The notes beneath the pieces were generated by a model. It searched no databases. It was not told where the DNA came from and was given only the letters and a program-made list of their open reading frames with translations. From NCBI GenBank assembly GCA_001839685.1, contig MLAK01000809.1:40329-60127 (forward strand): a DNA stretch of 19,799 bases, given 5' to 3'. This document shows positions 1 to 8,630 of the stretch, piece after piece. Position 1 is the stretch's first letter, and every line of letters starts with the position of its first letter. The stretch is from Tritrichomonas foetus. Lineage: Eukaryota > Parabasalia > Tritrichomonadida > Tritrichomonadidae. A program made the translations under genes and the position numbers.

Positions 1-84
1 CTTTGTTTCTCTTGCTTTGTTTCTCTTACTTTATTTCTCTTACTTTGTTTCTCTTGCTTTGTCTTTCTTTATTTGTTTCTCTTG
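1..84. repeat. 14-bp pyrimidine-rich tandem repeat at the left edge
   Basis: Units of the form CTTTGTTTCTCTTG follow each other at 1-14, 15-28, 29-42 and 43-56 with one or two substitutions, then a degenerate longer unit runs to about 84. The array is cut by the window edge, so its full length is unknown. The unit length is not a multiple of three, which argues against it being a protein-coding repeat, although one plus-strand frame stays open through it by chance because the bases are almost all pyrimidines. Confidence 0.8.
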
Positions 85-258
85 CTTCATTAAGGAAGGC
101 ATTCCACCTAATATTGACCAAAATCGGCACGATTCATTAACATTTATGCTTAAACTAATTGTGGAAACTCAGAATATTTCGGCGCAGTTGATGTCAATAG
201 TTTTTTCCTTAAAGACCAATAAAGTCAAAAGATAATAGACAGATAGAAATTAAAAACA

Positions 259-264
259 TTTATT
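259..264 (-). terminator. AATAAA poly(A) signal of the beta-helix gene
   Basis: On the coding strand AATAAA begins one base after the TGA stop at 266-268. Trichomonad polyadenylation signals (TAAA-type) commonly sit at or just behind the stop codon, so this fits a very short 3' UTR. Confidence 0.5.
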
Positions 265-265
265 T

Positions 266-2176
266 TCATACAATATCAGATGTAGCAACTTTAAGATTAC
301 TATTATTTTCTTCAATAGAATATGATGATTCATCCTTATCATTGAGATCGATAATCCCATACCCTGATTCTGGAATATTTATAAAATAAAAAGAAGCCAA
401 AACTGCTATAACAACAAACATCGCCGATGAATACATAATATACGGAACAATAATTACAGATGGCTCCAAACTTACCGAAAATTCAATTGATGAAGAAAAT
501 GTATTGGTGTGAAGTAATATCTGTGGAATTGGTGATTGTTGCCTTTCTTTTGAACTTGAAGTAAGATCCAGTTTTCTTTCAATATCAATTGATTTATTCA
601 TTTCTGTATCATGTTGAATATTTATATCTTTTCTTATTTTCATGATTCCACTCCTTGTATTTTCTTGAATAGTTCTTTGGTTTTCCTGTCTAATATCTTT
701 TATTTCGTCTTGACTTTTATTAGATTTTGTCGTTATTTGACCTTCATTAGGTATATTAAATTTTCCGAACGTTCTATTATCATTATCAAATTTTTCTTCA
801 TTTTCATCTATCCTGGAATCAGATTCATCCCCATTTTTTTTCTCATTACTAAATGGCACATTATCTATCTCTATCTCATCATCATCTTCTTCTTCAAGAA
901 CAAGAAAAGGAGTTCTTGTTGGATTTGGTGTTGCTTCAACAACATGCAGATTATGGCTGCTATTAGCATAAGCTTTATCTCTTCTTGAAGGAATTAAGTG
1001 CTCAATTTGAAAATATTGGAAAAAAATACTTCTGTGCTTGTCTGGAACAATATTTCTCATCATCTTGTCAAACTCTCCCTTCTCTCCTCTTAAAGGGATT
1101 CCCTCTCTTTCAACACCAAACTGAAGAGAGATTGATTTGGGGTCACTTGTTGTAATGATGTTAGTAAAGGATAATTCGTAGAAAATTTCATTATCACCAA
1201 GTTCCTTTACTCCAAAATCTAGTATACAATCTAAAAGAAATATTTCCATCATTGTCATCCTTGATGATGGAGATGCAGATGAAAAAATCGGGAAAATATT
1301 ATATGCAAAGATACAACCAATGAAATAATTGCTTGCTTCTAATTGAAACATACAGTCTTTATTGGTATTAGCAAAAAAATTACAAAAACCAAAATGAGAA
1401 GCATTATTAATATTAAATGTTTTGATTACACAGGAACCAGAACAATTAACAATATTTGAAAAAGATAATGAAGTTTCTTTTTGAATCACATGAGAAATAC
1501 ATGATGACATGAGCGCAGCATGACAAGATGTCATGTTTAACATTCTCATTTTACTGATACCAAGTAATACATTTATAGCTGCCATACCAAATACTTTTTT
1601 ATATAAACCACATTCAGTGATGAGATTTTCGGTTAAAATAGTTTCATCATTGATTGTAAATTGATGAATAGTAAATGCGTGTCCATTTTCGATAGCAGTG
1701 CAACTGTCAAAATAGTTACGAGTAACTAAAGCATCAGAAACAGAACCGAAAAATGCACCACCACATTTGTTGGTTTTACATTTAACAAAAGAATTCTGGG
1801 CAATTACTATAGAGATAACTTTTTGATCGAAAAAAATAGCACCTCCATTAGTCGAGAAAGAAACGCAATTTCTAAATCTGGATTCCAAAACATATATTGA
1901 AGGTGATTTTACTCCATAAGAAAATAAATGATCTTCTGTATTTACTCTGTAAAAATCAATACTTGAAAATTGTAATGGTGTATGTAAAAAATTAGAAAAT
2001 GAAGAATATTTGGAAATGAATTCAATGTTTTTTGTTGTGATGAAAAAAGAATGAACAAAATTATGTAAATTAATTGCTTGGAGATTGGTGATTCGATGAA
2101 ACATACTATTAGATACAGTCATAACAGGCCCATTTAATATAAATGAAAGATGAAGAGCGAGAATTGTCTGATTCAT
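266..2176 (-). CDS. Pmp-like right-handed beta-helix surface protein, single-pass membrane
   Basis: A 636-residue protein. The first ~400 residues are short beta-strand-like segments rich in N, S, F and I with GGA(I/F)FF turns at residues 111-116 and 139-143. This is the look of the Chlamydia-Pmp-like parallel beta-helix proteins that are abundant in trichomonads. Residues ~420-565 form a charged, Asp/Glu/Asn/Lys-rich linker. A transmembrane segment follows at about 574-599, then a 37-residue acidic tail with YGII at ~606-609, a fit to the Yxx-hydrophobic sorting signal. The N-terminus (hydrophobic from residue 5) could be a weak signal peptide, so a type I surface or vacuolar protein is inferred. 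ATG at 2176 is the first possible start, and the candidate initiator lies directly upstream. The short beta-helix and unconvincing signal peptide leave open a 5' truncation. Function is not known; adhesion is only a family guess. Confidence 0.7.
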   Translation of the reverse strand: MNQTILALHLSFILNGPVMTVSNSMFHRITNLQAINLHNFVHSFFITTKNIEFISKYSSFSNFLHTPLQFSSIDFYRVNTEDHLFSYGVKSPSIYVLESRFRNCVSFSTNGGAIFFDQKVISIVIAQNSFVKCKTNKCGGAFFGSVSDALVTRNYFDSCTAIENGHAFTIHQFTINDETILTENLITECGLYKKVFGMAAINVLLGISKMRMLNMTSCHAALMSSCISHVIQKETSLSFSNIVNCSGSCVIKTFNINNASHFGFCNFFANTNKDCMFQLEASNYFIGCIFAYNIFPIFSSASPSSRMTMMEIFLLDCILDFGVKELGDNEIFYELSFTNIITTSDPKSISLQFGVEREGIPLRGEKGEFDKMMRNIVPDKHRSIFFQYFQIEHLIPSRRDKAYANSSHNLHVVEATPNPTRTPFLVLEEEDDDEIEIDNVPFSNEKKNGDESDSRIDENEEKFDNDNRTFGKFNIPNEGQITTKSNKSQDEIKDIRQENQRTIQENTRSGIMKIRKDINIQHDTEMNKSIDIERKLDLTSSSKERQQSPIPQILLHTNTFSSSIEFSVSLEPSVIIVPYIMYSSAMFVVIAVLASFYFINIPESGYGIIDLNDKDESSYSIEENNSNLKVATSDIV

Positions 2177-2181
2177 TATGA
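2177..2181 (-). promoter_or_regulatory. Possible initiator (TCATA) of the beta-helix gene
   Basis: The coding strand reads TCATA immediately before the ATG at 2176, matching the trichomonad Inr core TCA(+1)YW. The resulting 5' UTR of about two bases is shorter than usual, so the match may be chance. Confidence 0.25.
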
Positions 2182-2293
2182 ATACTGCTTTTCAATTTTC
2201 AATCAAGAGATCAATACAACGCCTCTGAAATAAAAATATTATTTCCATCAATTTGTCCTAAATAAACATTTCCACTAAACGTAAATTATATAA

Positions 2294-2779
2294 ACTGTTC
2301 ACTCAACACCAAATAGATTGACCCTAGTAATTGTTCTAGATAAACCAGACCTTTTTCCAGATCAAGAATACGATTTTAGCGATAATAATCATAAACTTTC
2401 ATGTAATTCTTATAGAGAAAGTGATTTTCCATTCAATATAAAATTTGAACACAGTTCAGCTTGGAAATCAAATTAGTCAGTTCATGTGTCAAATGTGATG
2501 AACAAAATACTCAATTCTAAATGAATGAGTAATAGAGCTGCTTCCAATGAAATTTCTACATCCGTTAATGGTGACTTACCGTCGTTAAACTCAAATATTT
2601 CAGACGAAGCAATTTGAAAAGTATTAAATGTTCAATTACGTGTAAATGGATAAATGAGACTTGAGAAGATGAATGAAGAACTTTATTGAGCAGAAAACAA
2701 CCAAATACCAAAAACTGAAGAAGTTAATTGGAATAAAATTTTTATATCCTCAAAAATTGCGTGCATACAATTATAATAA
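2294..2779 (+). pseudogene. Decayed protein gene, one frame with five internal stops
   Basis: Reading one frame from 2294 gives about 160 codons of protein-like sequence broken only by stops at 2474-2476 (TAG), 2522-2524 (TGA), 2615-2617 (TGA), 2651-2653 (TAA) and 2687-2689 (TGA), ending in TAATAA at 2774-2779. No frameshift is needed. In DNA this AT-rich a random frame should stop about every 12 codons. Here the open runs are 60, 15, 30, 11, 11 and 28 codons, and the composition is rich in D, E, N, S and K. Readable pieces include LDKPDLFPDQEYDFSDNN and, near the end, RLEKMNEELY, which looks like a coiled coil. No ATG is preserved at the front. I do not recognise the family. Recoding is unlikely, because intact neighbours end in TGA and TAA. 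Confidence 0.6.
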
Positions 2780-2801
2780 ATAATTGTATGAAAGCAATTA
2801 G

Positions 2802-2817
2802 CAATAAAATTTTATTG
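2802..2817. terminator. Perfect 16-bp palindrome with AATAAA on both strands
   Basis: CAATAAAATTTTATTG is its own reverse complement. It lies between the end of the decayed plus-strand gene (2779) and the stop of the minus-strand fucosyltransferase gene (2856), so it offers an AATAAA signal to both converging transcripts. A shared bidirectional poly(A) site is an inference; it could also be an AT-rich coincidence. Confidence 0.4.
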
Positions 2818-2855
2818 TTAAACCATTTTTTGAATTGATATCATTATGACACTTA

Positions 2856-4118
2856 TTAGCGGAAAAGAAAATTACGACAGCCTTCAAAATTGCATGCCCA
2901 ATCACCGACTTCAAAATATGGCAGCCAATGAAGATTATTATTTACGCATTTATTTGATTCCAGATTCAATGCATGTTCTCCACGTTGAATTTCAAATATC
3001 AATCGATTCCAATTACTTCCATATGTTCCAATATGAAAAGCACAATGAGTTGATTCAACAAAGTTTGCCCAAGAAATGAGTGAAATGTCAGAACCTCGAC
3101 TTTCCAATTGTATGAATCCTTCATTAGCTCGTTCATAGTTATAGTAAGAAATTTTATAACTATTATTATGTTTCAAGAAGAAATTTATTGTCCTATGATC
3201 CTCTGTGCTTAAAAAAATGGTTGGTTCTCTGCCGAGTAATCTTTGAATGATTTTAATTGGTGCTAGATAATTGGCATCATTAATTAATGGCATTTCATAA
3301 TGTTTATCACCATGTCGAACATGAATTGAAATATCATAACAATCCAGTGGATTGACTAGTGCTTTTGATCTATATTCCTTCATCCAATCAGTTGTTTTTT
3401 TATTAAATCGCATTATATATAATGATGAATAAATATCCCAGTACAAATGATAATATTTTTTTGGAACAGGCCCACCTTCCAAAAAAGAATTTAAGAAATT
3501 AGGATATGAACCATAATAAGGAAGTGCTCTAGCACTACCACGAGATGGAGTGCATTTAGTTAAAGGTTCAACAAAACATTGCATCCCAATTGAATTTTTG
3601 CAAAATTTACCACTACTGAAACTATATGTTTGGTGAGGACTTAAGTAAAAAATAGCATGATTATCCATTGAATGTGCCAAACTGTTTGCAAGAATGTGCA
3701 TGTTCGATCCAAGTCCTCCACGATGGTTTGACATCTTGAAAAAGTTAAGTCTTGGGTCAGAACAATCTGGTGGATTTTGGTGGTTAAAAATGATATCATA
3801 CATTTCCTTACCTTTATATGTTAGAAATTCATAGTTATTTACTGTCATACTCAAGCTTGAATTATTAAAAATACTTTTCATGACTTGTTTCATCCTTCTT
3901 TCATCAAGACCTGCAATTTCATTCCACACAGTGTACCACAAAGAAGCATTTATGTGCAAAAAGGTAGAAATATTTTCCACCCTTTCCATTTTCGTTTCTA
4001 TTGGATATTCTCTGATTGTTTCACGCAAATAATAAATAAATATCGTAAAATATGGAATCGTGGATAAAATTAGCTGAAGAATAATTAAAGGAAGAAGAAA
4101 AACGACTCGTTTTAACAT
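2856..4118 (-). CDS. GT23-like alpha-1,6-fucosyltransferase (FUT8-like), type II Golgi membrane protein
   Basis: A 420-residue protein with a short basic N-terminus (MLKR), a signal-anchor at ~5-31 and a lumenal domain. Motifs match the GDP-fucose binding fold of the FUT8/NodZ group: NHRGGLGSNMH at 131-141 (like the Gly-rich loop followed by a His), IHVRHGDKHYEMPL at 265-278 (FUT8 motif HVRRTDK, with the catalytic Arg at 268), a STED segment at 304-307 (FUT8 STDD), and IGTYGSNWNRLIFEI at 363-377 (FUT8 FSSQVCRVAYEI). It would transfer fucose from GDP-fucose to glycans of secreted or surface proteins. It is shorter than vertebrate FUT8 and lacks the long coiled-coil stem and SH3 domain, so the acceptor cannot be told. 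The ATG at 4118 is the start that includes the membrane anchor. The protein ends at tandem TAA TAA. No clear initiator motif is seen in front. Confidence 0.75.
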   Translation of the reverse strand: MLKRVVFLLPLIILQLILSTIPYFTIFIYYLRETIREYPIETKMERVENISTFLHINASLWYTVWNEIAGLDERRMKQVMKSIFNNSSLSMTVNNYEFLTYKGKEMYDIIFNHQNPPDCSDPRLNFFKMSNHRGGLGSNMHILANSLAHSMDNHAIFYLSPHQTYSFSSGKFCKNSIGMQCFVEPLTKCTPSRGSARALPYYGSYPNFLNSFLEGGPVPKKYYHLYWDIYSSLYIMRFNKKTTDWMKEYRSKALVNPLDCYDISIHVRHGDKHYEMPLINDANYLAPIKIIQRLLGREPTIFLSTEDHRTINFFLKHNNSYKISYYNYERANEGFIQLESRGSDISLISWANFVESTHCAFHIGTYGSNWNRLIFEIQRGEHALNLESNKCVNNNLHWLPYFEVGDWACNFEGCRNFLFR

Positions 4119-4120
4119 GA

Positions 4121-4680
4121 TTAAAAGATTTCATTGAAATAATTGAGAGATTCGATAACTTTCACTATATTTGGCAAGATACACATGATTTAAAGTCCTA
4201 TTTCGAAGCTTTTTGAATGAACTATACAATATTTCCTCAGAAAGCTGGCATTTGGAAAAAGACTAGATTATTAAATTCCATTCACATTGATGTAACACCA
4301 TCATTAGTATATTGATCATGTGAAGATGAGAGAAATAAAAGTCATAAATTATATTGTGAATCAATTTCTCGTTTTGGACATAAAAATAACATTGAATTCT
4401 AGTATCATAATAGCTCATTAGATTGTCTAAAAAAAAAAATGGCTTTTTGTTGGAGTAGTTGAATTAATGCACCAATCTGAAATTTAGACTCTGAATAGTG
4501 TCTCCTATTGAATTATTTGAAAGAGATTGAATACCATCAGTGTGAATTCTGAAAAATTCTAAAAAAAATTAAGAGAAATATATAAACTATTCAAATGTTC
4601 ATTTTTCAATGGCAAAGATTGGAAAATCAGGAATTTAAAATTAAAATAACATTAATTCGTCCAATCTTTAATTTTGAATG
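4121..4680 (+). pseudogene. Second decayed coding region, plus strand
   Basis: One frame from 4121 reads as protein with stops at roughly every 15-35 codons. The first run (4121-4216) includes HYIWQDTHDLKSYFEAF, followed after a TGA by MNYTIFPQKAGIWKKTR and, after a further TGA, by SHKLYCESISRFGHKN. Cysteines, tryptophans and His-containing words are commoner than in random AT-rich DNA. After the A-run at 4429-4439 protein-like text appears in a second frame too (for example YKLFKCSFFNGKDW near 4580-4622), suggesting at least one frameshift. No intact start or domain can be assigned. It starts right beside the start of the divergent fucosyltransferase gene. Chance open runs cannot be excluded, so confidence is moderate. 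Confidence 0.45.
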
Positions 4681-4977
4681 TTTCTAAAAAAAAGAATAAA
4701 ACGGTTAATCTAATTCAAAAATGAAAGAGGTATTAATCGTACGTTTAGCAATCTTATCATACAAAAGATTTAACGTTATTCAATTTTCCTCGAATCACTA
4801 AACTCATTTTCTCAAAATCTGTCCACCATATTTTTGTTTAATTCAAGGATTGTACTAATTTATAAGATTGTAAATTAAGATTACTAAAATCTAAAGATAA
4901 AGAGATATTTTGAAGTTACATAAGATTGAAAAGAATTATAAGTGATCACATTCAATATTTAACTGGTCGAAAAGCGC

Positions 4978-4985
4978 GACCGTTT
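4978..4985 (+). promoter_or_regulatory. M3-type core promoter element GACCGTTT upstream of the membrane protein gene
   Basis: GACCGTTT fits the Trichomonas vaginalis M3 core promoter consensus as I recall it ([AGT][AG]C[GC]G[TC]T[TAG], a Myb-recognition-like element). It ends 16 bases before the ATG at 5002 and is followed by TTCATCTA, a near match to the initiator. The GC-rich GCGCGACCG stands out in a 70-80% AT background. Confidence 0.5.
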
Positions 4986-5001
4986 ATTCATCTATTTGAT
5001 T

Positions 5002-6003
5002 ATGTCATATACATCAAAGCCAAAATTTATATCATTTACATGCATGCTCATCCCGATTATGGTTGCAAAATTCTTTATAGTTCGATCTCCTGATCCAGTC
5101 GTTCCCAACATCGAAATTTTCCAAAAACATCCATTCTGTAAAGCCATCCTCGATAATTTCTATGGATTAATCGCATTTCACGTCTCAGGAATTTATATAG
5201 CGTATTTATCCGTTTACATTTTACAGTGCGCGCTCTTTCCAGCATTTTTATTATTACTCGCAAGATTTTTACTTTTCGCGCCTTACGTTGACTTTGTATT
5301 TGGTTTTACAAGCTTTGGATTCTTTATCGTTGCCTTAACGACAAAATTAAATCAATCATATAAATATCGGCAATTATCTCCATTTTTCATTGCTTTATCA
5401 GGGATTTACTCAGCTTTTTGTGTTAATATTGCGGTTGAATTTATTTCGATTGGCCTTTTCTCATTCTTTGCAATTCTTTTCTTTTGGCTGAAAGCTCATC
5501 GCATCGGAAACGACGATGGAAGTGCTGCACCTGACGCAATTGCCACTGTCGGAATTTTCATGCTTTCTTTTGGCGGAAGCTTTTTCTTGTTTGGTAGTCT
5601 CTTTGGATACCCTCAGTATTCCCAAACATTCTGGCGATTTCGAGATACAATCAAAATACTTCCAATTTTATCTTCAAGGCTTGCTTTATCATCTATTCCA
5701 GCATTCATGTCAAATCTTGAACCTTCAAAGAGACTCCTCTGTGCAACAGCGATAATTTCTGCAGAATTTTTCAGGTTTATTCCACTCGCATCAAACCCGG
5801 CTGTTTATTCAACAACTGATGGCTCAATAAATACTGAAAACTTCAATGACCTATTTAATGTGATTACATTAGTTTCTGCGGGTTTATTTGATATTGCATC
5901 ACTTGTATTTATAACTGGAGTATCGACACGATTCGTGGGTCTATTCTCAACAGCAATATATGTGTCAACAACAATTATATTACGTTTTGTTTTCTGTTGG
6001 TGA
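5002..6003 (+). CDS. Polytopic membrane protein, about nine to ten TM segments, family unknown
   Basis: A 333-residue protein. The reading frame also contains a TTG six bases upstream, but a eukaryotic start is expected at the ATG at 5002, with the M3 element and a TCA initiator-like site just ahead. Hydrophobic segments lie near residues 9-27, 53-74, 76-95, 97-113, 126-148, 149-164, 180-203, 244-262, 283-306 and 310-332, so most of the chain is membrane-embedded. Short loops carry KLNQSYKYRQ (115-124), KAHRIGNDDGSAAPDA (164-179) and NLEPSKR (238-244). There is no obvious signature of transporters I know. Codons here use more G and C than in neighbouring genes, suggesting stronger selection or expression. 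The small size and lack of long loops are compatible with a transporter or an ER/Golgi membrane enzyme, but I assign no function. Confidence 0.75.
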   Translation: MSYTSKPKFISFTCMLIPIMVAKFFIVRSPDPVVPNIEIFQKHPFCKAILDNFYGLIAFHVSGIYIAYLSVYILQCALFPAFLLLLARFLLFAPYVDFVFGFTSFGFFIVALTTKLNQSYKYRQLSPFFIALSGIYSAFCVNIAVEFISIGLFSFFAILFFWLKAHRIGNDDGSAAPDAIATVGIFMLSFGGSFFLFGSLFGYPQYSQTFWRFRDTIKILPILSSRLALSSIPAFMSNLEPSKRLLCATAIISAEFFRFIPLASNPAVYSTTDGSINTENFNDLFNVITLVSAGLFDIASLVFITGVSTRFVGLFSTAIYVSTTIILRFVFCW

Positions 6004-6457
6004 AATGTTCTTTTTTTATTTATATTCTATATACTTAAATTGAATAAACATAATGTCTCTTTCCTAAATTAACATATCTTGCTATTTTTATTTTTTCCAT
6101 GAAATGCCTATTGTTTGATGATGATCATCATTTTTCTCTGTGTTTTCCCGTTTTGTTTTGTTTTTCTATTTTGTTTCGTTTATCAACTTTGATTTGATTT
6201 AATAATGAATTGGATCTTCTATTTTGTTTAGATCTTCTTCATTTGTCTGTATGGAATTGAACCATTTCATAAAAGAGTTATTCTTTTGTTTTTTTCGGAA
6301 TATTTAATCAAACGTAATCTCTTGATTATTAATCCAGTGCATTTTAAATACAAATAAACAAAATATCATTAAGGAAATATCTAAAAAACATTTAATTTTA
6401 TTAATTTACAAATAAAATCATGGAAATCTCTAAAATTTCTATACTTTTCTTGCTTGC
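6004..6457. other. Intergenic stretch between converging genes, with a 14-bp palindrome
   Basis: This 454-base T-rich stretch separates the 3' ends of two convergent genes. A perfect palindrome ATGATGATCATCAT lies at 6118-6131, followed by GTTTTGTTTTGTTTTT-type simple sequence (~6150-6180). No convincing ORF or RNA gene is seen. Confidence 0.5.
6043..6048 (+). terminator. AATAAA signal 40 bases after the membrane protein gene
   Basis: AATAAA lies ~40 bases after the TGA at 6001-6003 in a T-rich 3' flank, a plausible polyadenylation signal. Confidence 0.35.
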
Positions 6458-7978
6458 TTACCAAACAGCTTGATAGTCAATTCCATCTTTTGTATCATTA
6501 GTTCCATCAATTGACCAATCAATAAAGTTTTCATTAAACTGTTGTTGTGCGGGCTGTGGCGGATTCAAAGTTGGCACGTTCAATTGCTGAGTATTTTGTT
6601 GGAAAGCTTGTGGTGGATTTTCAAAAGGATCTGTTGGAAATAATTCTTCGGAGTTAGTCTGTAAGAAATCTATATCTGATGTGAAGATATCATCTTCTGA
6701 ATTATTATCGAATCCAAATTCGTCGAAAATAGTCAGGGGCTTTGGAGTTGACAACGATGATCTTCTTTGTGACTTTGGTACGAAAGATGGATTATTTATA
6801 ACCTGCGATTGATATGCTGGAAATGGTGCCAAGTTTGGCGGTTGGAAATTTTGTGTGGGAAGTGGCGGTTGTTTTCTCATTTCGCTTTGGATTAGATTTT
6901 GTGATTGAAATGGATTATGTTGAAGTTGTTGTGCAAAAGGATTCTGTTGTCCAGTTTGAGAAATTTGTTGCATTACATTCGGTATCGATGATGTCATCCC
7001 CTTCAATGAGCTTGGAATTTGAGAGGTTATTTGGCCGGCTGGAATTTGAGGGATTGGGGGTTGGAAAGGAGGTTGAAAAGGCGACTTTTGCTGGAAGGGC
7101 GAAGGAGGAGGATGTCTGGAAACTCCAGATTGCATTGAAAAAGATCGCTGTCTTTGAATTTTTTGGAATTGCTGTTGATTTGGCTGCATCGAGATAGGAA
7201 TGCTATTTTGCTTTGAAATTGTCAGATTTCTTCCTTTTTGAGGAAGGGGAATAGGCGGAGAGTGCTGTTTTTCTTGGTGGACTGGAATAAGATTTGCATA
7301 TTCGCCAACGAGTTTTCCTTCCCTTTGCATTTGCAGGAAGTGGTAACGACATTGGACGTCACTCCTGTTTCCCATTCCGGCTGCGATTGTTGTCCAACCT
7401 TTATTTGATGAGGTTTTTATTAATTCGAGCATTTTTTCTTCTTCTTCTTGAGACCATTGGTCTTTGGAAATGCGCGGATCGAGCCCCCTTACCCATCTTT
7501 GAGCGCACTGGGCACGAGAGCGACCGTTTCCGACAAATTTCGAAACAGATATCCAATTATCTAAACCGAATTTATTAATTCCGGCCAAAAGGCGGATATC
7601 TTCAGGCGATGACCATGGTCTTGTTTTTTTCCTTAGGCTGTGAATGGATTCGGAGAAATATTCGGATCGATTTATTGGTGGTGGTGTTTCTGGAACAGAA
7701 AGAACTACGTCGATTTTTTCAAGTGGTTCGATTGTCTGTATTGCCCTTTGTAAAATAGAAACAAGCTCCTCACGAAGAGTATTTTCATCTCCTGTTTCAT
7801 TCACTTTTTCAAAGGAATTTTCAAGATTTTTGATGGAATTCATTGATTTTTTCGAATTAATGGTTTTGATGTAATTATCGAATGACTGGTGAATCTGCTG
7901 TAGTGCTTCGTCGTTATTGAAGCTAGGTGCTGCCAGTTTGACGTAAGTCATAGCAACATCACTCAGAAGTGAAGCCAT
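6458..7978 (-). CDS. Two-repeat Myb-like DNA-binding protein with Gln/Pro-rich C-terminus
   Basis: Start chosen at the ATG at 7978 (506 residues). The frame extends 17 codons further to a TTG, which is not a likely eukaryotic start. Two tandem Myb/SANT repeats lie at about residues 118-166 and 172-219: repeat 1 has the regular Trp spacing W122, W142, W162, and repeat 2 has W175, W195 and Tyr 212 in place of the third Trp. Each repeat ends in an HTH-type recognition helix (RSRAQCAQRWVRGLDPR; RSDVQCRYHFLQMQ). Residues 1-115 are helical with Asn, Glu and Lys. After residue ~230 the chain is Pro/Gln/Asn/Ser-rich with FQQ, PPF and SQIP words, typical of an activation or assembly region. It is expected to be a nuclear transcription factor. 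Trichomonads have large Myb families, some binding promoter elements such as MREs and M3; whether this one does is unknown. Confidence 0.85.
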   Translation of the reverse strand: MASLLSDVAMTYVKLAAPSFNNDEALQQIHQSFDNYIKTINSKKSMNSIKNLENSFEKVNETGDENTLREELVSILQRAIQTIEPLEKIDVVLSVPETPPPINRSEYFSESIHSLRKKTRPWSSPEDIRLLAGINKFGLDNWISVSKFVGNGRSRAQCAQRWVRGLDPRISKDQWSQEEEEKMLELIKTSSNKGWTTIAAGMGNRSDVQCRYHFLQMQREGKLVGEYANLIPVHQEKQHSPPIPLPQKGRNLTISKQNSIPISMQPNQQQFQKIQRQRSFSMQSGVSRHPPPSPFQQKSPFQPPFQPPIPQIPAGQITSQIPSSLKGMTSSIPNVMQQISQTGQQNPFAQQLQHNPFQSQNLIQSEMRKQPPLPTQNFQPPNLAPFPAYQSQVINNPSFVPKSQRRSSLSTPKPLTIFDEFGFDNNSEDDIFTSDIDFLQTNSEELFPTDPFENPPQAFQQNTQQLNVPTLNPPQPAQQQFNENFIDWSIDGTNDTKDGIDYQAVW

Positions 7979-8029
7979 CTGAGTCGATCTTTGGATTTCT
8001 TTTGTGGGTTTTTGATTTCGAATTTTCAA

Positions 8030-8630
8030 AAATAATCATTCGATTTAATTGAATTTTCATTTTGAGAGAGAATCACAAATTTGACACCGATCTTTTTGGC
8101 TTAGCCAAAGTTTTATTCTATGAAATAATGTGATTCTCTGGACGCAAGGTGAATTATATTATCACCAACTGAAAGGAAAATAAATACACATAGTGAATAT
8201 CATGAAATGCCAAATTTAATGAGTAAAATTCGATTTTTTCCTAAAATATTTGTTCTTTTTATTAGCTTTTCTATAATTCAAAAAGTGAAATATGTTTCTG
8301 AAGTTAGTTCTTTATTTCAGATAACACACTTTCGACTTCAAACTTTTTCATTACCTTTATTTTAACCTCTCAGAAACGTTCCCAAACATATTCAAAAAAT
8401 TATTTGTAAAAAAGAAGCAATTCTATCAAAATACCCGATTAAAATAAATTTGAAATGTTTAAGATTCTATATGATTTCAGAAAATGATGATGGAGGAAAT
8501 AAAAAAAATTGACCTTTCTTGGCCTTCGAATCTGAATATGAGTTTTAATAACACATTTAAATATCTTGACATAGAATTCGATCGACATCAATTTGATTAC
8601 TTATATATTATCACTAAATGATGAATTTAA
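8030..8630. other. Intergenic region upstream of the Myb gene
   Basis: About 600 bases between two minus-strand genes. It contains the Myb promoter, whose elements I could not pin down, and a plus-strand stretch of protein-like sequence (listed separately). A TGATTCTC or GAGAATCA word appears at ~8070 and ~8130 in opposite orientations, perhaps part of a hairpin. Nothing else is convincing. Confidence 0.4.
8207..8566 (+). pseudogene. Possible gene relic with ATG, plus strand
   Basis: From the ATG at 8207 one frame is open for 52 codons to TAA at 8363-8365, then for 48 codons to TGA at 8510-8512, then to about 8566. In such AT-rich DNA two runs near 50 codons in the same frame are unusual. 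The peptide begins MPNLMSKIRFFPKIF and later reads CKKEAILSKYPIKINLK, with acidic SENDDGGN before the second stop. The family is unknown. Chance is a real alternative. Confidence 0.3.

Noticed and set aside
1..235. Plus-strand open frame running in from the left edge, ending TAA
   Set aside because: The first third is a pyrimidine repeat with a 14-base period that stays open by composition, and the usable start is TTG. The last ~50 codons look somewhat protein-like, but there is no domain or start to support a gene.
2294..2779. Stop codon reassignment (TGA or TAG as sense codons)
   Set aside because: Intact genes such as CK2 beta and the beta-helix gene end at TGA, and others at TAA, exactly where their family length or flanks predict.
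2846..3079. Plus-strand ORF of 77 codons
   Set aside because: It is antisense to the C-terminal part of the well-supported fucosyltransferase gene.
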